Origin: Reyranella sp.
Lineage (GTDB): Bacteria > Pseudomonadota > Alphaproteobacteria > Reyranellales > Reyranellaceae
DNA: 10,819 nucleotides
Reading direction: 5' to 3'
Assembly: GCA_030681635.1 (NCBI GenBank)
Contig: JAUXRT010000533.1
Coordinates: 1 to 10,819 of the forward strand
In this document: positions 5,772 to 10,819 of the stretch, piece by piece
Numbering within the stretch: the first letter of the stretch is position 1
Layout of the letters: every line of letters starts with the position of its first letter
The notes under the pieces: model-generated
Seen by the model: only the letters and a program-made list of their open reading frames with translations
The model's database searches: none
What the model was told of the DNA's origin: nothing
Position numbers and translations under genes: made by a program

Positions 5772-6602
5772 ATGATCAAGTCCGTTCTGGCCGTGTCCGA
5801 AGGCGGTCCCGATGCCGCCATGTCGTTCCGTCTGGCCGCCCGCGTGGCCACCAACTTCGACGGAACCGTGGACGCGCTTCATCTGCCGGTCGGTCCCGCG
5901 GGCGGCATGGTCGGCGGCTTGGCCATGAGCGGCGAGGCGATGCCGCTGCTCATCGATGTCGACGACGAGCGGCTGGAGGAGCGCACCAAGGAATCCGAGC
6001 GCGCCTACAAGGAGATCGTGGCCCCGATCAAGGGCGCCACCTATACGGCAGCCAAGACCGCCACCCTCGATACGCTGGTGGCGATGGGCCGCTGCGCGGA
6101 TGTCCTGGTGCTCGGTCGCCCCGGCGCCGATCCCGAGAACGTGGCGCCGGCAACCGTCGAGGCCGCCATCTACGAATGCGCCCGCGCCGTCATGATCGCA
6201 CCGCCCACCGCCGCGACCGGCGTGTTCGGCTCGGTGATCGTGGCATGGAACGGCAGCTTCCAGGCGGCCCGCGCCGTCGAGTACGCCCTGCCGTTCCTCA
6301 AGGCGGCGGCAAAAGTCACGATCCTGGTGGCCGGCAGCAAGCCCGACGATGTCGGCGCCTCATACCTCGCGCGCAATCTCGGCCGGCACGGCATTACCTC
6401 GACCATCGATGCGATCGATCCCGGCATCGTGTCGGGCCGCGCCCGCGGCCGCGCCCTGCTCGACTACACCCACGGCAAGGGCGCCGACCTGCTGGTCATG
6501 GGCGCCTACGGCCGCGGCCAGGTGATGAGCTTCCTCGGTCTCGGCGGCGCCACCGGCAAGGTGATCTCGTCCTGCCGCGTGCCCCTGTTGATGGCGCACT
6601 AG
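5772..6602 (+). CDS. Universal stress protein, tandem UspA domains
   Basis: A 276-residue cytoplasmic protein with two Usp folds in tandem. Domain 1 (about 1-143) begins MIKSVLAVSEGG and ends with VLVLGRPGADPEN...YECARAVMIAPP, and it lacks a clear G-x-x-G nucleotide loop. Domain 2 (about 150-276) begins FGSVIVAWNGS and has LVMGAYGRGQVMSFLGLGGATGKV with Gly244 and Gly247, followed by SCRVPLLMAH, close to the ATP-binding consensus. So only the C-terminal half looks able to bind ATP. Such proteins aid survival under starvation or oxidative stress by poorly defined means. GGGGGAGA lies seven to eight bases before the ATG. The gene is preceded by a 94-bp gap and appears monocistronic. Its TAG stop overlaps the stop of the convergent SRPBCC gene. 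Confidence 0.93.
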   Translation: MIKSVLAVSEGGPDAAMSFRLAARVATNFDGTVDALHLPVGPAGGMVGGLAMSGEAMPLLIDVDDERLEERTKESERAYKEIVAPIKGATYTAAKTATLDTLVAMGRCADVLVLGRPGADPENVAPATVEAAIYECARAVMIAPPTAATGVFGSVIVAWNGSFQAARAVEYALPFLKAAAKVTILVAGSKPDDVGASYLARNLGRHGITSTIDAIDPGIVSGRARGRALLDYTHGKGADLLVMGAYGRGQVMSFLGLGGATGKVISSCRVPLLMAH

Positions 6603-7057
6603 CTCTTCAGCGACGCCTCGAGCTGGTCGAACAGACCTATGGTGCCGCGCTCGCGGCTGCCGGCATCGTCGTGGCCGTCGAGGAAGACGGCCTGCTCGGT
6701 GTAGACAAGTCGGGTGCCGTTGCCGTCCGGCTTGAATTCGGTGGTGCCCAGCGAGACCGAAATCCGCGTCTTGTCCTGGTGCATCTCATAGCTGAGGACG
6801 ATGCGCTCGTTGGGCACGATGTCCTGATGGAGTGCGTTGTAGTAGTGCACTGGGCCGCCCGGCGGGCCGCCACTGACGCTCTCCCGGCCACCCACCTTGA
6901 AATCGAGCTTGTGGTCGGATTTCTCCCAGCCTTCCGGCCCGACGAACCAGCGCGCCTTGGCCTTGGGATCGGCATAGGCGTGGAACACGCGCGACGGTGC
7001 GGCGTCGAACCTGCGTTCAAGGGTGAAGGTCGCGTGTTTGGTCGAACGTTCGGTCAT
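6599..7057 (-). CDS. SRPBCC (AHSA1/CalC-like) domain protein
   Basis: A 152-residue single-domain protein of the START-like SRPBCC fold, AHSA1 subgroup, with a hydrophobic cavity for a small ligand. Key features are FTLERRFDAAPSRVFHAYADP (11-31), ARWFVGPEGWE (35-45), the strand LDFKVGGRES (51-60), YNALHQDIVPNERIVLSYEMH (73-93), and the C-terminal helix GTIGLFDQLEASL. The ATG overlaps the stop of arsR by four bases (ATGA), and GAGGA sits about eight bases upstream within arsR. The two are therefore translationally coupled. ArsR-SRPBCC pairs are widespread, and the second protein is presumed to bind a ligand or act with the regulator, but this is rarely tested. An upstream in-frame extension towards 7408 only reads through arsR in another frame and is not coding. 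Confidence 0.92.
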   Translation of the reverse strand: MTERSTKHATFTLERRFDAAPSRVFHAYADPKAKARWFVGPEGWEKSDHKLDFKVGGRESVSGGPPGGPVHYYNALHQDIVPNERIVLSYEMHQDKTRISVSLGTTEFKPDGNGTRLVYTEQAVFLDGHDDAGSRERGTIGLFDQLEASLKS

Positions 7058-7404
7058 GGCTTCTTCCTCTGTGATGTCGTGGAGTCCTCGGCGAGAAAAT
7101 CGCCGAGGCGATCGAAGCGGCGCTCCCAGCTCGCCCGCCGCTCGCCCAGCCAGCGTTCGGCCAGGGTGAGCGCCTGCGGCTCGATCCGGCAGGTGCGGAC
7201 GCGGCCCACCTTCTCCGACCGTACGAGGCCGCTGGCCTCGAGGACCGCGAGATGCTGCACGACCGCCGACAGGCTCATGTCGAACGGCCGGGCGAGTTCG
7301 CTGACCGAAGCCGGCCCCTCGCTCAACCGGTCGACCATGCCCCGCCGGGTCGGATCGGCGAGCGCCTGAAAGGCAAGATCGAGGGGTTCCTGATAGTGAA
7401 GCAT
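7054..7404 (-). CDS. ArsR-family winged-helix transcriptional regulator
   Basis: A 116-residue repressor-type protein. LDLAFQALADPTRRGMVDRLSEG (8-30) is the standard ArsR N-terminal helix pair. VSELARPFDMSLSAVVQHLAVLEASGLV (34-61) is the helix-turn-helix with the recognition helix around 44-56. RSEKVGRVRTCRI (62-74) is the wing. The metal-binding CxC motif of ArsR/SmtB sensors is absent (the only Cys is 72), so the signal is not a thiol-bound metal of that kind. It heads a two-gene operon with the coupled SRPBCC gene. The ATG at 7404 gives the standard N-terminus. It has no good Shine-Dalgarno (only AAGTGA directly upstream), which fits a very short or absent leader. Palindromes surround its start, so self-repression is likely. 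Confidence 0.94.
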   Translation of the reverse strand: MLHYQEPLDLAFQALADPTRRGMVDRLSEGPASVSELARPFDMSLSAVVQHLAVLEASGLVRSEKVGRVRTCRIEPQALTLAERWLGERRASWERRFDRLGDFLAEDSTTSQRKKP

Positions 7405-7440
7405 TCACTTAAGTATCAAAATGACGAAAGCTTGGCAAGA
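7395..7440 (-). promoter_or_regulatory. arsR promoter and operator-like palindromes
   Basis: This AT-rich patch lies just upstream of arsR in otherwise GC-rich DNA. On the minus strand CTTGCC (7440-7435) and GATACT (7418-7413) are 16 bp apart and resemble alphaproteobacterial -35 and -10 boxes. The -10 ends eight bases before the ATG, which would put transcription start at or next to the start codon. Overlapping it are the perfect palindrome ACTTAAGT (7407-7414) and the dyad AGTGAA-GCA-TTCACT (7395-7409) across the start codon. A dimeric ArsR repressor bound there would block the promoter. Confidence 0.4.
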
Positions 7441-7490
7441 GTCGGTCTTCTAGAAAATAGTCAACAATCCCAATCGATTAGCTGATCCGG

Positions 7491-8909
7491 TCAAGGGCAG
7501 GCGCCGGCCTCCTGGGTCACCACGTCGGGGTCGGCGCAGGCGCTGCAGGCATTGCCGTAGGTCTTGCGGCTGCCGTCGCGGCGCAGCCCGCACGCCGGCC
7601 GGTAGTCGCGGGTGCACATCTGCGGCCGGGGATCGGCGCAGCGGCCGCCGGCGACAGGCAGCGATTCCGGCGCCAGCTCGGCCCGCGTCATCAGGAACAT
7701 GAAGGGCTGGGCGCGATAGTCGCTCAACATGCCGACGATGGAGATGCCGGCGCCGACGGCCGGCAGCGGGCTGAGCGGGCGCGCCATCATCACGACGAGG
7801 TCGGCGGTGTTGGCGGCCTGGTTTTCGTCGGTGATCGCCGCCTCGATGCGATCGGGCGTGGCCGAGATCACCTTCACCGGAATCTTGAGGCGCGTCCCGC
7901 CGCCCTTCTGCTTGTCGAGGATCGCCTGCCAGACCTTCTCGGCTGCCACCTTGTTGGCGGGCGTCGCGTCGCGATGGCGCAGCACCATCGCCCAGTTGGC
8001 GAACGAGAGCGTCGCGGGATCGTTGTCCTCGACCAGCACCAGCGCGGCCTCGGGCGGCGTCAGCAGGCGGGGAATCGACTTGGCGAAATTGTCCGGCGGC
8101 GCGCGCTCGCCCGCCGCGACGCGCGCGACCAGTTCGGCCCAGCCTTCCTCGCTGCCGCGATAGACGCGGTAGCGCGAGCGGACATAGCGGTCGATGTCGG
8201 TCGCCGCCGCCTCGTTCTTGGCCGCACGCGCGATCGCGATCGATCGGGCCGCGTACCAGAACCCGACGGCGTCGAGCGGCGTGCCCTCGAGCTGCGCGAC
8301 GGCGAGCTGGTAGACGTCCTGGAGATTGTCGGGCTCGGCGGCGACCGTCTGGCGATAATGGCGTCGCGCCCGGTCGTAGTCCTTGGCCTGCAGTGCTGCG
8401 AACCCCAGCGTGCCGTGGAAGACGCCCGCCATCTGTTCCTTGGTCCGCGCGAAGGCGGCATCGGTGAGCGCCAGCGGCTTCTGCCACTTGGGCAGCACCG
8501 CCAGGCCGCGCTCTGCCGCGGCGACCGCGGGCACGAGGGCCGCCGCATCGCCCGATGCGGCGCGCATGCGTCCGGCATAGGCGCGGTTGGCCAGCGCCCG
8601 CACGTTGTCGGGATCGAACTGCAGCAGCCGCGCCGCGATGACGTCGGCCTTGGCCGGCTGGCCGGCGGCCTGCCAGGCAGCGATAGCCTGCTCGTGGGCC
8701 TCGGTCTTGAGCGTGGTGTTGGGATACCATGCGATGAAGACCTCCATCGCCGTGGCGCGCTTGGCGGCATCGCGCGTGTTGAGCGCCGTCATATAGGAGT
8801 CGTATTCGGCCGGATTCGAGAAACTGTCCCGCGTCTGGGCGGAAGCACTTGGAGCCGCGACGGCGAACACCAGCGATAGAACGAGACAAAACCAACGCAT
8901 CACTGCCAT
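7491..8909 (-). CDS. Exported TPR protein with C-terminal Kazal-type inhibitor domain
   Basis: A 472-residue secreted or periplasmic protein. Residues 1-24 are a signal peptide (RWFCLVLSLVFAVAAPSASA|QT). Residues about 30-330 are TPR-like helices, clearest at KADVIAARLLQFDPDNVRALANRA (87-110) and GFAALQAKDYDRARRHYRQTVAAEPDN (169-195). Residues about 343-412 form a beta-rich segment (IPVKVISATPDRIEAAITDENQ and PFMFLMTRAEL) that I recall in exported TPR proteins of Acidobacteria and others. Residues 424-471 form a six-cysteine Kazal domain (C424, C432, C440, C455, C458, C471) containing CTRDYRPACG and KTYGNACSAC, strikingly like avian ovomucoid third domain. The inhibitory P1 position, two after the second Cys, is Arg434, which predicts trypsin-like targets. 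AAGGAGGG lies about five bases before the ATG at 8909. The gene is divergent from the RND efflux operon. Actual protease inhibition is inferred. Confidence 0.85.
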   Translation of the reverse strand: MAVMRWFCLVLSLVFAVAAPSASAQTRDSFSNPAEYDSYMTALNTRDAAKRATAMEVFIAWYPNTTLKTEAHEQAIAAWQAAGQPAKADVIAARLLQFDPDNVRALANRAYAGRMRAASGDAAALVPAVAAAERGLAVLPKWQKPLALTDAAFARTKEQMAGVFHGTLGFAALQAKDYDRARRHYRQTVAAEPDNLQDVYQLAVAQLEGTPLDAVGFWYAARSIAIARAAKNEAAATDIDRYVRSRYRVYRGSEEGWAELVARVAAGERAPPDNFAKSIPRLLTPPEAALVLVEDNDPATLSFANWAMVLRHRDATPANKVAAEKVWQAILDKQKGGGTRLKIPVKVISATPDRIEAAITDENQAANTADLVVMMARPLSPLPAVGAGISIVGMLSDYRAQPFMFLMTRAELAPESLPVAGGRCADPRPQMCTRDYRPACGLRRDGSRKTYGNACSACADPDVVTQEAGACP

Positions 8910-8966
8910 TACAACCCTCCTTTCCCGCCCGGAAATACAGTGACCGTTTTGTCGAATTAAGGCAGT

Positions 8967-8983
8967 GTCCGAACGTTACGGAC
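8967..8983. promoter_or_regulatory. Inverted repeat before the RND efflux operon
   Basis: GTCCG (8967-8971) and CGGAC (8979-8983) flank AACGTTA, giving a 17-bp dyad 17 bp before the adaptor ATG. The position fits an operator for a TetR-type repressor of the efflux genes, but no such regulator is in the window. It lies in the 91-bp divergent gap with the TPR-Kazal gene. Confidence 0.3.
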
Positions 8984-9000
8984 GAGCGGGGACAAAGACA

Positions 9001-10128
9001 ATGCAAGAGCGGCGTTTATGGGCTTTGGCGCTTCTCGGGGTGGCTCTGGCGACGGCACCAGGCGTGCCGGCCGGGGCCCAGCAGGGTGCACCGCCCCCCG
9101 CCGTGCTGGTCCAGCCCGCCGAGCTGAAGCCGATCGCCGAGCAGGCCGAGTTCATCGGCCGGGCCGCCGCGGTCGACAAGGTCGAGCTGCGCGCCCGGGT
9201 CAAGGGCTTCCTCGGGCCGCGCAAGTTCAGCGACGGCGACCTGGTCAAGGAAGGCCAGATCCTGTTCACCATCGAACCCGAGCCCTACCAGGCCACGGTC
9301 GACCAGAAGATCGCCCAGCGCGATGCCGCCAAAGCCGCCCTCACCAACGCCGAACTCCAGCTCCATCGTGCCGAGGAACTGCTGCGCAGCAAGACCGGCA
9401 CCCAGGTGACCTATGACCAGCGGTTGTCGGAGCAGCTCCAGGCCAAGGCCCAGCTCGAGGACGCCTCGGCCCAGCTCCGCGACGCCCAGATCCAGCGCTC
9501 CTACACCCAGATCAAATCGCCGATCGCCGGCCGCGTCGGCCGGGCCGCGGTCTCGCCGGGCAACATCGTCGGTCCCGATTCGGGCGTGCTCGCCACCGTG
9601 GTCAGCGAGAACCCGATCCGCATCTTGTTCTCCATCACCCAGCGCGAGCTGCTCGAAGCGCGGCGCGACACCTCCGCCTCGGGCGACGGCCTCATCGTGC
9701 GCCTGCGGCTGGCCGATGGCAGCATCTACGAGGGCAAGGGCAAGCTCGACTTCATCGACGTCACCGCCGATGCCAAGACCGACGGCCAGATGGTGCGCGC
9801 CGTGTTCGACAACAAGCAGGGACTGCTGACCGACGGCCAGACGGTGCGCGTGATCGTCGAGGGCGAGAAGGTGCCGACCGTGGTGGCGGTGCCGCAGGCC
9901 GCCGTGGCGCTCGACCAGACCGGCTCCTATCTCTTCATCGTCAACGACAAGAACGTGGCCGAGCAGCGCCGGGTCAAGACCGGCGTCGCGCGCGACGGGC
10001 TGATCGCCATCACCGAGGGACTGAAGGCGGGCGAGAAGGTCATCATCCAGGGCCAGCAGCGCGTGCGGCCGGGAATGGTCGTGGCCCCGACAGAGGCGCC
10101 GGCCGCGGCTCCCGCGAAGAAGCAGTAA
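9001..10128 (+). CDS. RND efflux periplasmic adaptor (AcrA/MexA-type membrane fusion protein)
   Basis: A 375-residue adaptor linking an inner-membrane RND pump to an outer-membrane channel. A signal peptide covers residues 1 to about 26 (LWALALLGVALATAPGVPAGA). There is no lipobox cysteine, so it is not a lipoprotein. The order is normal: first half of the lipoyl domain with VELRARVKGFL (61-71) and DGDLVKEGQILFTIEPEPY (78-96), a coiled-coil hairpin at about 98-168, the second lipoyl half RSYTQIKSPIAGRVGRAAVSPGNIV (166-190), a beta-barrel at about 198-290, and a membrane-proximal domain to about 362. The tail is Ala/Pro-rich. I chose the ATG at 9001 because it gives a proper signal peptide and has GGGGA about nine bases upstream. 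A GTG at 8965 would overlap the inverted repeat. It is followed after four bases by the pump gene. Confidence 0.95.
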   Translation: MQERRLWALALLGVALATAPGVPAGAQQGAPPPAVLVQPAELKPIAEQAEFIGRAAAVDKVELRARVKGFLGPRKFSDGDLVKEGQILFTIEPEPYQATVDQKIAQRDAAKAALTNAELQLHRAEELLRSKTGTQVTYDQRLSEQLQAKAQLEDASAQLRDAQIQRSYTQIKSPIAGRVGRAAVSPGNIVGPDSGVLATVVSENPIRILFSITQRELLEARRDTSASGDGLIVRLRLADGSIYEGKGKLDFIDVTADAKTDGQMVRAVFDNKQGLLTDGQTVRVIVEGEKVPTVVAVPQAAVALDQTGSYLFIVNDKNVAEQRRVKTGVARDGLIAITEGLKAGEKVIIQGQQRVRPGMVVAPTEAPAAAPAKKQ

Positions 10129-10132
10129 TTCC

Positions 10133-10819
10133 ATGACAATTTCGTCGCTGTTCATCCGCCGCCCGCGGCTGGCTTTCGTCATCTCGACGGTGATCTCGAT
10201 CGCCGGCGTCATCGCCATGACCGTGATGCCGGTGGCGCAGTTCCCCGACATCGTGCCGCCGCAGGTACGCGTCTCCGCCAGCTATCCGGGCGCCTCGGCG
10301 CAGGCGGTCGAGGAGAGCGTGGCCCAGGTCATCGAGGCGCAGGTCAACGGCGTCGAGCGCATGATCTATATGAAGTCGACCTCGGGCGGCGACGGCAGCT
10401 ACCAGCTCAACGTCAGCTTCGAAGTCGGCTCAAACCCCGACCTCAACACCGTGAACGTCACCAACCGCGTCAACCAGGCGCTGGCGCTGCTGCCGCCCGA
10501 GGTCCAGCGCAACGGCGTCACGACCAAGAAACAGTCCTCGGCGCTGCTGCAGGTGGTTGCGATCTATTCACCCAAGGGCACGCGCGACGCGCTGTTCCTG
10601 TCGAACTTCGCCACCATCACCATGCTCGACACGCTGCGCCGCGTGCCGGGCGTGGGCGATGCCTCGCTGTTCGGCGCGCTCGACTATTCCATGCGCGTCT
10701 GGCTCAACCTCGACCGCATGTCGAGCCTCGACATCACGCCCAACGACGTGGTCAAGGCCGTCCAGGCGCAGAATGTCCAGGCCGCCGTCGGCCTGGTCGG
10801 CGCCGCGCCGCTGTCGAAC
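10133..10819 (+). CDS. RND multidrug efflux permease, HAE1 family (5' part, cut by window end)
   Basis: The open frame runs from ATG 10133 to the last base, 229 codons of a protein normally about 1,030-1,060 residues long. It starts MTISSLFIRRPRLAFVISTVISIAGVIAM, with the typical F-I-x-R-P-x-x-A-x-V-I signature and the first membrane helix at 13-30. Then comes PVAQFPDIVPPQVRVSASYPGASAQAVEESVAQVIE (33-68), the opening of the periplasmic porter domain. After it come VNGVERMIYMKSTSGGDGSYQLNVSFEVGSNPD and RRVPGVGDASLFG, all AcrB/MexB-like. Protons drive drug or toxic-compound export. It starts four bases after the adaptor stop with only a weak ribosome site, suggesting coupled translation. Substrates cannot be judged from this part. 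A third gene for an outer-membrane factor may follow outside the window. Confidence 0.95.
   Translation, partial: MTISSLFIRRPRLAFVISTVISIAGVIAMTVMPVAQFPDIVPPQVRVSASYPGASAQAVEESVAQVIEAQVNGVERMIYMKSTSGGDGSYQLNVSFEVGSNPDLNTVNVTNRVNQALALLPPEVQRNGVTTKKQSSALLQVVAIYSPKGTRDALFLSNFATITMLDTLRRVPGVGDASLFGALDYSMRVWLNLDRMSSLDITPNDVVKAVQAQNVQAAVGLVGAAPLSN

Noticed and set aside
5708..7369. Long open frame of 553 codons on the plus strand across the Usp gene and the SRPBCC/ArsR region
   Set aside because: It is Arg/Gly-rich in a shifted frame of the Usp gene and then antisense to the SRPBCC and ArsR genes, both of which are well supported.
7450..9006. Open frame of 518 codons on the minus strand overlapping the TPR-Kazal gene
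   Set aside because: Arg/Ala/Gly-rich product in the wrong frame. The 472-codon frame has a signal peptide, TPR and Kazal motifs and a strong ribosome site.
9016..10251. Long open frame of 411 codons on the minus strand, opposite the RND adaptor
   Set aside because: Its product is a low-complexity His/Asp/Leu/Gly-rich string typical of the antisense of a GC-rich gene. It matches no family and covers a clear adaptor gene and the start of the pump.
1..10819. GTCGAAC at both the first and last bases of the window, as a possible flanking repeat
   Set aside because: A seven-base match is expected by chance in GC-rich DNA. One copy lies past the crcB stop and the other inside the pump gene.

Overview
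The window is GC-rich, densely packed chromosomal DNA with short intergenic gaps. It most resembles an alphaproteobacterium, perhaps of the Bradyrhizobium/Rhizobiales or Reyranella kind. That placement rests on codon use, on the gene families present (DUF442-type phosphatase, short VUT transporter, ArsR/SRPBCC pair), and on an intergenic hairpin repeat of a type common in those genomes. It is an inference, and no species can be named. I see no rRNA, tRNA, CRISPR array, transposase or phage gene. No gene-free stretch exceeds about 200 bases.

Left part (1-2400): a minus-strand pair encodes a short-chain dehydrogenase and a CrcB/FluC fluoride channel 22 bp apart. Upstream lies a 190-bp gap filled largely by two facing hairpin repeat units. 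Beyond that is a minus-strand gene for an exported, cysteine-rich protein of unknown function.

Centre (2380-5680): a small STAS-like cytoplasmic protein converges on a two-CBS-domain protein. That gene is divergent from queC (7-deazaguanine/queuosine precursor synthesis). queC converges on an exported DUF4142 protein with which it shares its stop tetranucleotide. Divergent from DUF4142 is a two-gene plus-strand operon, a VUT-family membrane transporter (the queuosine-precursor transporter family) followed by a DUF442-type phosphatase/sulfurtransferase. queC and the VUT gene are only about 600 bp apart and may act on the same 7-deazaguanine pool.

Right part (5770-10819): a tandem universal stress protein converges on a translationally coupled ArsR repressor/SRPBCC pair, again sharing a CTAG stop. 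An AT-rich promoter patch lies upstream of arsR. Next is a large exported TPR protein that carries a complete six-cysteine Kazal protease-inhibitor-like domain at its C-terminus. It is transcribed divergently from an RND efflux operon, of which the periplasmic adaptor is complete and the inner-membrane pump is cut off by the window end.

Most of the window is ordinary housekeeping and accessory content. The items most worth a second look are the TPR-Kazal fusion with a predicted Arg P1 residue, the paired hairpin repeat with covarying stems, the SDR lacking the catalytic tyrosine, the queC/VUT neighbourhood, and the possibly leaderless arsR promoter. I did not find a clear new multi-gene defence or biosynthetic system.
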